Shown one piece after another: positions 16,100 through 25,653 of a stretch of DNA of 64,000 nt. The DNA comes from an uncultured Oscillospiraceae bacterium (GTDB lineage: Bacteria; Bacillota; Clostridia; Oscillospirales; Acutalibacteraceae). Under the pieces are notes generated by a model that saw only the letters and a list, made by a program, of their open reading frames with translations, had not been told where the DNA came from and did no database searches. Location of the stretch: contig CABQLY010000002.1 in assembly GCA_902465155.1 (NCBI GenBank), positions 1-64,000 of the forward strand, written 5' to 3'. Position 1 is the first letter of the stretch; each line of letters starts with the position of its first letter. The position numbers and the translations under genes are program-made.

Positions 16100-17020
16100 A
16101 TGGCAAACACCAAAGAAATTAAAAACCACATTAAAAGCGTGCGCGATACCCAAAAAATTACCAACGCCATGTATTTAATTGCCTCTACCAAGCTGCGTAA
16201 GGCTCGGGCCGATTTAGACCGTACCCGCCCGTATTTTAACGCCATTAAGGGCGAAATTAAGCGGATATTTAGAACGGTTAAGGATGTACAAAGCCGCTAT
16301 TTTTACCCGGATGACGGTATGCCGGCCTTAGACGGCACCTACGCCTGCCTGGTTATTACGGCCGATAAGGGCTTAGCGGGTATGTACAACCAAAATGTAA
16401 TTAAGCAGGCGCAGCAAATGCTAAAGCAGCACCCCAACACCAAGCTGTTTGTGGTAGGGGAGTACGGCCGCCAGTATTTTGAGCACCACAATATTCCGGT
16501 AGAGCACAGCTTTTTGTACACGGCGCAAAACCCCACCATGCCCCGCGCGCGGGAAATTTGCAACATTTTGTTAGAGCTTTACGAGCAGGGCAGCGTGCAA
16601 AAGATTTTTGTGCTTTATACCGATATTAAAAATGGCCTTTACGAGGAGGCTAAATTAGAGCGCTTACTGCCCTTTCACCGCAAAGCGTTTGCCTCTAACC
16701 AAACCGAAAAGGCGGTAAAAACGCCCTTTGAGTTTGCCCCCTCGGTAAGCGAAGTGTTAGATAACATTATTCCAAGCTACATTTCGGGGTACATTTACAG
16801 CGCGTTGGTAGATAGCTTTTGCAGCGAGCAAAGCGCGCGCATGGCGGCAATGGATTCGGCCAACCGCAACGCCGAAAAAATACTTTCCGGCTTAACGGTG
16901 CAGTACAACCGCCTGCGCCAGGCTGCCATTACGCAGGAGATTGTAGAGGTTTCGGCCGGGGCGCTGGCCCAAAAAAGAAAAGCGCGCAAATTAAACCAAG
17001 AGGAGATGAACGCCCGGTGA
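16100..17020 (+). CDS. atpG: F0F1 ATP synthase gamma subunit
   Basis: The 306-residue product forms the central rotor shaft. The N-terminal helix carries KNHIKSVRDTQKITNAMYLIAS-type sequence, with the conserved I-x-x-x-T-x-KIT core. The C-terminal helix carries MAAMDSANRNAEKIL and YNRLRQAAITQEIVEV. It is about 15-20 residues longer than average, mostly in the central Rossmann part. It overlaps atpD by four bases (GTGA). Confidence 0.92.
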   Translation: MANTKEIKNHIKSVRDTQKITNAMYLIASTKLRKARADLDRTRPYFNAIKGEIKRIFRTVKDVQSRYFYPDDGMPALDGTYACLVITADKGLAGMYNQNVIKQAQQMLKQHPNTKLFVVGEYGRQYFEHHNIPVEHSFLYTAQNPTMPRAREICNILLELYEQGSVQKIFVLYTDIKNGLYEEAKLERLLPFHRKAFASNQTEKAVKTPFEFAPSVSEVLDNIIPSYISGYIYSALVDSFCSEQSARMAAMDSANRNAEKILSGLTVQYNRLRQAAITQEIVEVSAGALAQKRKARKLNQEEMNAR

Positions 17021-18420
17021 ATGTTGGAAAAATTACACAGGTTTCCGGCCCGGTAGTAGACTGCCGGTTTGAAAACGGAAAATTACCAAGAATCCGCGAG
17101 GCGCTAAACGTTACCGTTAAAGGCGAGCAGCGGGTTATGGAGGTTTCGCAGCACATAGGGCAGGACCAGGTGCGCTGCATTTTGTTGGGCGCGGGCGAAA
17201 ATTTAGCCCGCGGTATGGCCGTTACCGCTACCGGCGCGGGCATTAAGGTGCCGGTTGGCAACAACACCTTAGGCCGTATGTTTAATGTACTGGGTCAGCC
17301 TATTGATGACGGCGAAAAAATTTCGCCGGATACCGAGCGCTGGGAAATTCACCGCAAGGCGCCGGGGTTTGAGCAGCAACAGCCCGTTGCCAGCATTTTA
17401 GAAACCGGCATTAAGGTAATAGACCTGTTAGAGCCGTACCCCAAGGGCGGCAAAATTGGCCTGTTTGGCGGCGCCGGCGTTGGTAAAACGGTTTTAATTC
17501 AAGAGCTGATTCACAATGTAGCAATGGAGCACGGCGGTTATTCGGTTTTTACCGGCGTTGGCGAGCGCAGCCGCGAGGGCAACGACCTTTGGAACGAAAT
17601 GCGCGAAAGCGGCGTTTGCGACAAAACGGCGCTGGTTTTCGGCCAAATGAACGAATCGCCCGGCGTGCGAATGCGTGTGGCCCTTTCGGGCCTTACCATG
17701 GCCGAGTATTTTAGGGATGAACAGCATAAGGATGTGCTGCTGTTTATAGACAACATTTTTCGCTTTGTGCAGGCGGGCAGCGAGGTTTCTACCCTGCTTG
17801 GCCGAATGCCCTCGGCGGTTGGCTACCAGCCCACCTTAGCCGAGGAGATGGGCGCGCTGCAGGAGCGTATTACCTCTACCAAAAGCGGCTCAGTTACCTC
17901 GGTGCAGGCAGTTTATGTACCGGCCGACGATTTAACCGACCCGGCTCCGGCTACCACCTTTACCCACTTAGACGCCACAACCGTTTTAAGCCGAAAAATT
18001 GCCGAACAGGGCATTTATCCGGCAGTTGACCCGTTGGCTTCTACCTCCCGTATTTTAGAGGCCAGCGTTGTGGGAAAAGAGCATTACGAGGTTGCCCGCA
18101 AGGTGCAGGAGGTTTTGCAAAAGTACAACGAGCTGCAGGATATTATTGCCATTTTAGGCATGGACGAATTGGGCGAGGAGGACAAAAAAATTGTTACCCG
18201 CGCCCGTAAGGTGCAAAAATTTTTGGCGCAGCCTTTTCATGTTGCCGAAAAATTTACCGGCGTTTCGGGCATTTATGTTCCGGTTAGCGAAACGGTTCGC
18301 GGCTTTAAGGCCATTATTAACGGCGAAATGGATGAATACCCCGAGGCCGCCTTTTACAATGTTGGCACTATTGAGGATGTTCGAAAAAAGGCTGACGCAC
18401 TGCTGAAAGAGGAAGCCTAA
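17017..18420 (+). CDS. atpD: F0F1 ATP synthase beta subunit
   Basis: The 467-residue catalytic subunit begins MNVGKITQVSGPVVD from GTG 17017, preceded by AGGAG; the open frame continues upstream inside atpG, but the family begins here. Walker A GGAGVGKT lies at 151-158, and the catalytic loop has VGERSREGNDLW. The C-terminal part carries the DELGEEDK helical motif that contacts gamma. It makes or hydrolyses ATP. Confidence 0.94.
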   Translation: MNVGKITQVSGPVVDCRFENGKLPRIREALNVTVKGEQRVMEVSQHIGQDQVRCILLGAGENLARGMAVTATGAGIKVPVGNNTLGRMFNVLGQPIDDGEKISPDTERWEIHRKAPGFEQQQPVASILETGIKVIDLLEPYPKGGKIGLFGGAGVGKTVLIQELIHNVAMEHGGYSVFTGVGERSREGNDLWNEMRESGVCDKTALVFGQMNESPGVRMRVALSGLTMAEYFRDEQHKDVLLFIDNIFRFVQAGSEVSTLLGRMPSAVGYQPTLAEEMGALQERITSTKSGSVTSVQAVYVPADDLTDPAPATTFTHLDATTVLSRKIAEQGIYPAVDPLASTSRILEASVVGKEHYEVARKVQEVLQKYNELQDIIAILGMDELGEEDKKIVTRARKVQKFLAQPFHVAEKFTGVSGIYVPVSETVRGFKAIINGEMDEYPEAAFYNVGTIEDVRKKADALLKEEA

Positions 18421-18833
18421 TGAAAAGCTTTAAAATTCATATTTTAGAGGCAGACAACACCTTTTACGAAGGGGAATGTGAATCTCTTATGGTTCCAACC
18501 TCTAACGGGCAGTACGGCGTTTTGGCCGGGCACAGCAACACCATTACCGCCATTGTGCCGGGAATTATGACCTACCGCACCCCGGGCGGGGAGGACCTTT
18601 TGGCCAGCGTTTCGGCCGGGCTTTTAAAAATAGAAAATAACGATGTTTTAGTGTTGGTAGACGCCGCCGAACGCCCGGAGGAAATTGACGCCAACCGCGC
18701 CCGCCGTTTGGCCGACGCCGCCAAAGAGGCTATGCTGCAAAAAAAGAGCATTTTAGAGTACCGCGCAGCGCAAACCAACCTTTCCCGCGCAATAGCGCAG
18801 CTAAGGTTAGCCGGCTCCCGCCGGGGGGAATGA
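18420..18833 (+). CDS. atpC: F0F1 ATP synthase epsilon subunit
   Basis: The 137-residue product has the N-terminal beta-sandwich (YEGECESLMVPTSNGQYGVLAGHSNT) and a C-terminal two-helix part rich in Arg/Ala (ANRARRLADAAKEAML). It links gamma to the c-ring and can restrain ATP hydrolysis. It starts one base inside the atpD stop (TAATG) and is the last gene of the operon. Confidence 0.92.
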   Translation: MKSFKIHILEADNTFYEGECESLMVPTSNGQYGVLAGHSNTITAIVPGIMTYRTPGGEDLLASVSAGLLKIENNDVLVLVDAAERPEEIDANRARRLADAAKEAMLQKKSILEYRAAQTNLSRAIAQLRLAGSRRGE

Positions 18834-18908
18834 ATTAATTTGCAAGGCCAATTGGCGTAAAAAAACCGCTTTTTAACAAGGTTGCCGTAAAGGCGCCTTG
18901 TTAATTGA

Positions 18909-18958
18909 AAAGCCAATGAACAGGTAAGGCGTATGCGCTGCCTGTTTGTTGGCTTTTT
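18909..18958 (+). terminator. terminator of the atp operon
   Basis: A long stem pairs AAAGCCAA..AACAGG with CCTGTTTGTTGGCTTTT and runs into six Ts. The following 200 bases (18959-19158) show nothing I can call. Confidence 0.75.
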
Positions 18959-19159
18959 TGGTTATAATTCGGCGGTATTGCCAATATAACAAAAATAAAA
19001 ATCAATTTGCTATTTGGCGTTTTGCTTAAACCGTTCGTGCCGCTTGTGAATAACTATTTTTAAAACAACGGTGTGCAGAATTTTGGGCGTAAGCACGGTT
19101 ATGTGCGTAAGCTTTAAGGCTGTTTGGTATTTTTACATTTCGGCACAGCCTAAAACGCA

Positions 19160-19214
19160 AAAAAGTCGTATTCTTATTCGGACTATTGTACGAGGGCGGA
19201 ATACGACTTTTTTT
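19160..19214. terminator. bidirectional terminator at the island edge
   Basis: AAAAAGTCGTATTC pairs perfectly with GAATACGACTTTTT across about 27 bases. It lies nine bases beyond the stop of the minus-strand ABC operon and has T-runs on both strands, so it probably ends that operon. Confidence 0.65.
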
Positions 19215-19222
19215 AATACCTA

Positions 19223-20956
19223 TTACAGCTTCCAGCCAACAGCCTTTTCACGGCCGCTGATAAAGTGGCGGTAAATGCCGTCTTGCTTCATCAGCTCCTC
19301 GTGCGTGCCGCGCTGGACGATATTTCCCTGATCTACCACAAGAATTTGATCTGCGTGCCGTACGGTTTTTAGCCTGTGGGCGATCATGATGACGGTTTTC
19401 TCCCGCGTCAGTTCGGCAATTGCCTCCATTAGTTCCTTTTCGTTCTCCGGGTCGATATTCGCGGTGGCCTCGTCCAGAATAATGATTGGCGAATTTTTCA
19501 TCATGGCGCGAGCAATTGAGAGCCGCTGGCGCTCGCCGCCGGAGAGCGTGCCGCCAGCCTCGCCGATAACCGTTTCATACCCTTGGGGCAGCTTTAGAAT
19601 AAAGCTGTGGCAACGGGCCTTTTTGGCCGCCGCAATAACCTGCTCTATTGGCGCATTCGGCTGACCAAAGCGAATATTGTTTGCAATGGTGTCGTGAAAC
19701 AGATAAACATTTTGAAACACAAAACTAAAATTTTGTATTAGGCTATCCATGTTGTACTCACGCACATCGTGGCCGCCCAGCGTGACGCGCCCGCCGTCCA
19801 CATCCCAAAAACGGGAAAGCAGGTGACAAAGTGTTGTTTTACCGCTGCCGGACGGGCCGACAATGGCCGTTGTTGTACGCTCCGGAATGTTCAGCGTAAT
19901 GCCGCCTATAATAGGCTTTGCCCCATAAGAAAAGCGAATGTTTTCTGCGTAAAGATCGTGGCGTTTCGGCGTAAGCTCCGCGCCGGAAATATTCATGGCG
20001 GGCAGATTCAAAATTTCCGTTGCCTGATTCACGCAGGTATCTACCACGCGCAAAAGGCTTGACTGTGTACCGGCCTGCTCCAGCCCCTCGGTGAGTAGGA
20101 AGGAGCAAATACAAAGCATAACACAATTAAGCAATGTCATGTGACCGCTTGTGTAAAGCACGAGCGACAGCACCACCACGCCCACATCAATAAGCTTGGC
20201 AACAACATTCTGTGCTAATATCAGCGGTAGGAGCTGCAGCTCCATGTCGGTGTTGGCGTCCACATTTTCCTCAATGGCGGCTTCCAGCCTGCGGTTATAC
20301 CTGCCAATAAGGGAGTAGGACTTTACCTCGGCAATTCCTTTAATAAACTCCAGCACCTGCTCCACCACGGCCGTGTCGCCGGTAAACTTGCGGCGGGTTG
20401 CTTGCTCAGATTTCATTTGCAGCGCGTGATTTGCGGCATAGTAGACGGCAAGCCCCGCAATAATAAGCAGTCCGACGCGCCAGTCAAAAAGGAACACCGC
20501 CAGCGTTATAACCGCCGTGGAAAAAATGCCCTCTGTGACGAGCATAACCACACGGGTGGATACGCCGGAAAGGTTATCCATAGTATTAGTGGTTACGGAG
20601 GTAATAGCCCCCAGGCTGTTTTCGTTGAAATAGCCCATGGGCAAATAGCGCAGGTGCTCGGCAATCTGCACACGCTTGCCCGCCGTGGTGGAATATCCGC
20701 CGTTGGTTTGCAAGGCAGTGGCGCGGTATTTAAAAATAGATGAGCCAATAACAGATAGAAGCATAATAGCCAGTGAAAGCAAAATTGCTTTTGCGGTTAC
20801 GCCGCCTGTTAAAATTGCCCCAAGCATTACGCCAATTGCCGGAATTTTCAGCGCCGAAAACAGCGCCGCCAGTACGCCGAGTACAATGGAGCAATAGAAC
20901 TCGCCGCGCTCTTGCTTGTCGCAAAAGCGAAAGAATTTTTTTAAAATTTCAAGCAC
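19223..20956 (-). CDS. ABC transporter, fused membrane and ATPase domains (half of a heterodimer, YbtPQ/IrtAB-like fold)
   Basis: The 577-residue product has six membrane helices (about 20-300) and a C-terminal ATPase: Walker A GPSGSGKTT, signature LSGGERQRLSIARAM, Walker B IIILDEATANIDP and the switch IAHRL. The start chosen is GTG 20956, correctly spaced from GGAAGGGGG; a GTG at 20965 overlaps that site. It overlaps the upstream sister gene by eight bases. Members of this fold export drugs or peptides, but YbtP/YbtQ and IrtA/IrtB import siderophores. The ECF genes and PchR/YbtA-like regulator nearby favour the import reading (inference). Confidence 0.88.
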   Translation of the reverse strand: MLEILKKFFRFCDKQERGEFYCSIVLGVLAALFSALKIPAIGVMLGAILTGGVTAKAILLSLAIMLLSVIGSSIFKYRATALQTNGGYSTTAGKRVQIAEHLRYLPMGYFNENSLGAITSVTTNTMDNLSGVSTRVVMLVTEGIFSTAVITLAVFLFDWRVGLLIIAGLAVYYAANHALQMKSEQATRRKFTGDTAVVEQVLEFIKGIAEVKSYSLIGRYNRRLEAAIEENVDANTDMELQLLPLILAQNVVAKLIDVGVVVLSLVLYTSGHMTLLNCVMLCICSFLLTEGLEQAGTQSSLLRVVDTCVNQATEILNLPAMNISGAELTPKRHDLYAENIRFSYGAKPIIGGITLNIPERTTTAIVGPSGSGKTTLCHLLSRFWDVDGGRVTLGGHDVREYNMDSLIQNFSFVFQNVYLFHDTIANNIRFGQPNAPIEQVIAAAKKARCHSFILKLPQGYETVIGEAGGTLSGGERQRLSIARAMMKNSPIIILDEATANIDPENEKELMEAIAELTREKTVIMIAHRLKTVRHADQILVVDQGNIVQRGTHEELMKQDGIYRHFISGREKAVGWKL

Positions 20957-22709
20957 GGTTCGCACCCCCTTCCGCGCCGTCGCGGGACGCTATATGCGCA
21001 TTCCAAAGAGTTTTATACAACGGGCAGGTTTGCAAAAGCTCTGCCTGCGTTCCGGTTGCTTCAATTTTTCCGTTGTTCACCACAACAATTTGGTCGGCGT
21101 CCACAATAGTGGAAAGCCGGTGTGCAATGACAATGAGCGTTTTGCCGCGCACGAGCCGTGCCACACTTTCTTGAATCATTGCCTCGTTCTCCGGGTCGGT
21201 GTAGGCCGTGGCTTCGTCCAGTATTACAATAGGGGCGTTTTTCAGCATGGCGCGGGCAATGGAAATGCGCTGCCTTTCGCCGCCGGAGAGGTGACTGCCG
21301 CCGCTGCCAACAACCGTATCAAAGCCGTTTTCCAAACTCATAATGAAATGATAGCAGCCGCAGTCACGCGCCGCCTGTTCTATTTCTGCGTTGGTTGCGT
21401 TGGGCTTGCCCATGCGGATGTTTTCCCGCACGGTGTTGTTGAATAGGAAGTTGTCCTGCGACACATAGGCAACGAGCTGTTGGTAATGCGCTGCGGAGAT
21501 ATGGCGGATATCCGCTCCGCCTACGGTGATACTGCCGCTGCCGACATCCCAAAAGGAGGCAATTAGCTTGGCAATGGTAGATTTGCCGCTGCCGGAGGGG
21601 CCAACCAGTGCGTTGACCGTTCCCTCGCGAAAGGTGAGGTTAATGCCGTGCAGTACCTCGGTATTGCTATAGCCGAAACGAACATTGCGCAGCTCAACAG
21701 TGCTGCCCTGCGGTGCTTTCGTATCCGTTTCCGGGCGGGAAAGCTCCTGGGCGGTTAGAATATCCGTTACCTGCCCAATGACCGTGCCGACCTTGGCAAG
21801 GTCGTCGGTGAACTTCATGCAGCCAATAATGGGCGTAATCAGCCCCATAGAAAGAATCACAATAAGGACGAATTGCTCCGGCGTTAGCGTGCCGTTTTTT
21901 AGCAGCAGCCCACCAATGGGGAGCACGCTTAAAAGTGTTGCGGGCATAATGTTCATGGCAAAGGTAAAATAAAAGTTGCTCTTGTTCATCCAATCAATGT
22001 AGCTTTGCGCACACTCTTTTGCGGCGGTAACAAACTTTTCGTAGCTGCTTTTTGCCTTGCCGAATACCTTTATGACCTCAATTCCGCCAATGTATTCCAC
22101 CGCCGTATTGTTCAGGGCATTGGTGGCAGCTACGGTGCGGGCGTAATTTTTACGGTAGCCTGACATCATTAGCATAAAGAACACCATGCCCAGCGGGAAT
22201 GTGATGAGCGAGGCCAGCGCCATACGCCAGTTAATGACGAACAAATAAATTAAGGTTGCCAAAGCAATCGCGGCGTTGCTGCTCATCTCCGGAATGGCGT
22301 GCGCCAGCGTTGGTTCAATGCTGTCTACGCGCTCTACAAGAATGTTTTTCAGCTCGCCGGAGCCGCGGCTTTGCACATTGCCGAGCGGCATTTTGGCCAG
22401 CTTTTGTAGCCCCTGCTTTCGTATATTGCCCAGCACGGCAAAGGTTGCCTTGTGGGACTGCGCCGTAGACAGCGAATGAAACAGCACCCGCAAAAGCCAG
22501 AATGCCGCCATGACCGCGCAATTGATTAAATAACCCGTGAGATTCTTATTTCCGGCCAGCAGCTTTTGGAGGACCTGCGCCATTACAAAAAACGGCAGGA
22601 TTTGAAACGCCGCGCCAATAACAGCGAAAATTACACTTGCAATATAGCCGGATTTTTTCTGCCCGGCAAAGGTAAAAACCCAGCCAAAGGACCCTTTTTC
22701 TTTTTTCAT
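20949..22709 (-). CDS. ABC transporter, fused membrane and ATPase domains (second half of the heterodimer)
   Basis: The 586-residue product has the same layout as its partner: six membrane helices, Walker A GPSGSGKST, signature LSGGERQRISIARAM, Walker B IVILDEATAYTDP and IAHRLSTI. ATG 22709 follows GAGGTGAGG; an in-frame GTG nine bases upstream lacks correct spacing. The TDP in place of the common TDP/SID D-loop variation is ordinary. It presumably dimerises with the product of 19223-20956. It lies 85 bases downstream of the ECF ATPase gene on the same strand. Confidence 0.88.
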   Translation of the reverse strand: MKKEKGSFGWVFTFAGQKKSGYIASVIFAVIGAAFQILPFFVMAQVLQKLLAGNKNLTGYLINCAVMAAFWLLRVLFHSLSTAQSHKATFAVLGNIRKQGLQKLAKMPLGNVQSRGSGELKNILVERVDSIEPTLAHAIPEMSSNAAIALATLIYLFVINWRMALASLITFPLGMVFFMLMMSGYRKNYARTVAATNALNNTAVEYIGGIEVIKVFGKAKSSYEKFVTAAKECAQSYIDWMNKSNFYFTFAMNIMPATLLSVLPIGGLLLKNGTLTPEQFVLIVILSMGLITPIIGCMKFTDDLAKVGTVIGQVTDILTAQELSRPETDTKAPQGSTVELRNVRFGYSNTEVLHGINLTFREGTVNALVGPSGSGKSTIAKLIASFWDVGSGSITVGGADIRHISAAHYQQLVAYVSQDNFLFNNTVRENIRMGKPNATNAEIEQAARDCGCYHFIMSLENGFDTVVGSGGSHLSGGERQRISIARAMLKNAPIVILDEATAYTDPENEAMIQESVARLVRGKTLIVIAHRLSTIVDADQIVVVNNGKIEATGTQAELLQTCPLYKTLWNAHIASRDGAEGGANRA

Positions 22710-22794
22710 ATTCCTCACCTCACATCAAAAAGCTTTTTCACAGTTGGCAGCAGCTTTTTTGTTATGGTAAAATCATTCCTTATTCTGCCGCCGT

Positions 22795-24171
22795 TTAAAT
22801 GCAGCACTCTTGTGCAGCTGCGGAAACAAATTCGTAGTCGTGCGTGACAATGAAAATAATCTTGCCCATGTTGGAAAGGCGCCGGATTAGGCTTGAAAGC
22901 CGCACCATGCTGTCATAGTCTAAGCCGCTGGTTGGCTCGTCGAACACCAAAAGCTCCTTGCCGCAGACCATAGAGCTTGCAGCCGCAAGACGCTGCTTTT
23001 GGCCCCCCGAAAGCGTGTTTGGATGTTGCGCACGGAAAGGGGCAAGCCCCAATTCTTGAAGGGTTTGTTCTGCAAGCGCTGTGTTTGGGTGTTTAATGCC
23101 AAAGGTGCACTCCGCCTTTACACTTTCGGCAAAGAGCTGATAGTTTACATCCTGCATGACCATATAGCAACGCCTCATGCGCTCCTTCGGCTTTTGCGCC
23201 TTTTTGTTCCAGAAATACGAGCCGGAGGTTTCTTTATGCAGCCCGCAGAGCGCGCGGGAAAAGGTAGTTTTTCCGGCGCCGTTGTGGCCCACAACGGCAA
23301 TAATCTCGCCGGGCGCGGCCAGCAGGGAACAATTGCTCAGCACCGGCTGCTTTTTGTAAGCCAGCGTCACATTTTTAAGCTCCAGCACCGGCGGCTGCTT
23401 GGGTGCGGCAGCGCACACCGGCCTTTCCACTTGCAGGTTAATAGCACGCAGCCCCATGCTCTGCCGCTCTTTTGCAGAAAGCGCCATAAACTGCTCCGGC
23501 GTGAAATCGCCCGCAATTTTGCCGTTTTCAAGGTAAATAATACGGTCAGCCACATTTGTGAGATAATACAGCCGGTGTTCTGCAACAATCACGGTTTTGC
23601 CCTGCAGCTTAATAAGCCGCAAATGCTCGCGCAGCTCGCCAATCGCTGTCACATCAAGGTTGGACGACGGCTCGTCGAGCAGATAGACCTGCGGATTCAT
23701 AGCATAAACCGAAGCAAAGGCAATTTTTTGCTTTTCACCGCCGGAAAGGGCAAATATATTGCGGCCGAGCAGGTTTTTAACACAAAGTGCCTTGCCGGTC
23801 TCCGCTACACGCCGCTCCATTTGCTCCTGCGGCACAGCCTCGTTTTCCAAGCCGAAAGCAATCTCGCTGTCGGTGTCTACATTAAAAAACTGCGTCCGGG
23901 GGTTTTGAAACACGCTGCCCACCTTTTTGGCAATGCGGTACATGGGCAAATTGGCAAGGTTTTCACCGTCAAGCAGAATTTCTCCGCTTAAATCCCCCGC
24001 AAAAAATTGCGGAATCAAACCGTTTATCAGCCTTGTTAGGGTTGTTTTTCCGCAGCCGCTTTTTCCGCACAGCAGTACGCACTGCCCGTTTGGAATGGTG
24101 AGGTCAATATTTTTTAGTCCTCCGTTTGTGCTGTCGGGGTAGGAAAAGGATACATTTTTCAATTCAATCAT
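22795..24171 (-). CDS. ECF transporter ATPase with two fused nucleotide-binding domains
   Basis: The 458-residue product holds two ABC ATPase domains in one chain. The first has GKSGCGKTTLTRLINGL, FALSGGEKQKIAFASV and VYLLDEPSSNLD. The second has GHNGAGKTTFSRALCGL, NTLSGGQKQRLAAASS and LLVFDEPTSGLD. This replaces the separate EcfA1/EcfA2 pair. ATG 24171 overlaps the T-component stop by four bases. It powers uptake of a vitamin, metal or other small molecule by the adjacent T and S proteins. Confidence 0.88.
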   Translation of the reverse strand: MIELKNVSFSYPDSTNGGLKNIDLTIPNGQCVLLCGKSGCGKTTLTRLINGLIPQFFAGDLSGEILLDGENLANLPMYRIAKKVGSVFQNPRTQFFNVDTDSEIAFGLENEAVPQEQMERRVAETGKALCVKNLLGRNIFALSGGEKQKIAFASVYAMNPQVYLLDEPSSNLDVTAIGELREHLRLIKLQGKTVIVAEHRLYYLTNVADRIIYLENGKIAGDFTPEQFMALSAKERQSMGLRAINLQVERPVCAAAPKQPPVLELKNVTLAYKKQPVLSNCSLLAAPGEIIAVVGHNGAGKTTFSRALCGLHKETSGSYFWNKKAQKPKERMRRCYMVMQDVNYQLFAESVKAECTFGIKHPNTALAEQTLQELGLAPFRAQHPNTLSGGQKQRLAAASSMVCGKELLVFDEPTSGLDYDSMVRLSSLIRRLSNMGKIIFIVTHDYEFVSAAAQECCI

Positions 24172-24869
24172 ACGCCCACCGCCTTCCAAACAACCCCGGC
24201 GGCAAGAAACGCCGCGAATAGCGCCATTACCAGAAAGTCTGCTGCCCGCATTTTAATTTTTACAAGGCAGGTTCGGGGTTTCGGGTTTTCAATGCCTCGC
24301 GTTACCGAGGCAATGGAGAGCTCGTCTGCCGCTTTGCTGGCTGCTGTTAAGAGCGGCACATAGATACAGCTAACCGTCATGGCGGGCGCTTTCAGAAAGC
24401 CCCAAAGGGTTGGTGACACATCCCGCAGGCGCATGGCGTTCTTAATGCAGCGCCAGTCCTCACCAATCGTTGGCAGATAGCGCAGCATAACGGCAATGGG
24501 AATGGTCAGCTTTTTGGGAATATGCAGGCGCGCCATGGCCGAGAGAAACTCGCCCACCTTGGTGGTGGAAATTACAAGCCCCGCCAGCATTCCGCAGGCA
24601 TAAACCTTATATACCAGGCCAAGAAACGCCACAAACATCGTTCGCCAAGTGCCCGTTAACACACCCGTGCACCAAACGGTAAATACGCAGATGACCGCAT
24701 AGGCAATCGTGCCGCGCAAGGCGTACCGCCATTTTCCACTAAGTGCCGCCAGCAAAGCAATAAGCGCTACCAAAGCAAACTGAAAATACAAATTTGGCGC
24801 AAACACGGCGCTTAGAACGCAGAGCAGAATAAGAAACAGTTTTGTGCGTGGGTCAAGATGCAGCCTCAT
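24168..24869 (-). CDS. ECF transporter transmembrane (T) component
   Basis: The 233-residue product has about five membrane helices, the entry motif LDPRTKLFL typical of EcfT/CbiQ, and the coupling-helix Ala-Arg-Gly-type region (SVTRGIEN). It joins the S component to the two-domain ATPase. It overlaps both neighbours by ATGA junctions, so all three are made together. Confidence 0.85.
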   Translation of the reverse strand: MRLHLDPRTKLFLILLCVLSAVFAPNLYFQFALVALIALLAALSGKWRYALRGTIAYAVICVFTVWCTGVLTGTWRTMFVAFLGLVYKVYACGMLAGLVISTTKVGEFLSAMARLHIPKKLTIPIAVMLRYLPTIGEDWRCIKNAMRLRDVSPTLWGFLKAPAMTVSCIYVPLLTAASKAADELSIASVTRGIENPKPRTCLVKIKMRAADFLVMALFAAFLAAGVVWKAVGV

Positions 24870-25474
24870 TTGGTAATACCGGCTTTTTCAAATTGCTTTT
24901 TTAGCATTTTGCAGCCGATAAACGCACTAAGCGCAGCTGCAAGAGTTGTTCCGGCAAGCATAATAAGTAGAATCCACACGGTGCCCGTATTACGCATAGT
25001 ATTAATGTACGATTGCTCTGTGCCGTTCCCAAGCATTGTTTTTGCCCAGCCGTTCGGATCGGCAAAGAATACAAGATACGACCAGGTGCCGCCGAGAGAA
25101 AGCAGAATGTAGGAAAGCGAGTTCATTTTCTTGCTTTGATACTGTCCTGCCCCGGCAACAAGGTCGGCAATAATGCCCATAATGAGGTATCCGAGCGCCA
25201 TTGCCCAATGCATACCGGTTACAAACCAAATAAAGCACAAAACCGCACCAAGAATGGCGGCCGCCCAGCGCTTTTGTACTTTGGCCATCATAAGCAGATA
25301 CACCGGGCCGCAAAGCAAAGCGCTGCCAACGGGCATATAAAAGGTTAGCACCGGGTTTGGCGCAAAGAAAATGCCGCCTACAAGGGCAAACACAAGAAAC
25401 AGTGCCGAAAAAATCCCCACGGTTACAAGGTCTTTCACGGTCAGTACTTTTTTTACGGTTGATTGTTTGTTCAT
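24866..25474 (-). CDS. ECF transporter substrate-binding S component, MptD/Trep_Strep type
   Basis: The 202-residue product has about six membrane helices. The N-terminal KDLVTVGIFSALFLVFALVGG helix is typical of the MptD/Trep_Strep group. The substrate of this group is not settled; S components bind the transported molecule directly. AAGGAG precedes the ATG. It is the first gene of the five-gene minus-strand operon (S-T-AA-ABC-ABC) and is divergent from the AraC regulator gene. Confidence 0.8.
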   Translation of the reverse strand: MNKQSTVKKVLTVKDLVTVGIFSALFLVFALVGGIFFAPNPVLTFYMPVGSALLCGPVYLLMMAKVQKRWAAAILGAVLCFIWFVTGMHWAMALGYLIMGIIADLVAGAGQYQSKKMNSLSYILLSLGGTWSYLVFFADPNGWAKTMLGNGTEQSYINTMRNTGTVWILLIMLAGTTLAAALSAFIGCKMLKKQFEKAGITK

Positions 25475-25506
25475 ATTACGGTCTCCTTTACTTTCGGCAA
25501 ACAGAT

Positions 25507-25535
25507 TGACTTTTTGCCTGCTATTTGCTATAATT
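25507..25535 (+). promoter_or_regulatory. promoter of the AraC gene
   Basis: TTGACT (25507-25512) and TATAAT (25530-25535) are spaced 17 bases apart in the divergent region between the ECF operon and araC. The minus-strand operon promoter was not clear by eye, which would fit activator dependence. Confidence 0.65.
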
Positions 25536-25653
25536 CAGTTAGAGGCTGCTAACCATAAACAATCATACAGAAAGCCGGGGGCAAATGCAACGGCTCTCGC
25601 TTTGGTTTGGCTAATCGTTGCATACAAAAGTCGAATCGTTTCAAGGAGTAACT

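Noticed and set aside
16819..17016. Extension of the beta subunit into atpG
   Set aside because: The family begins at VGKITQVSGPVVD, and GTG 17017 has an AGGAG site.
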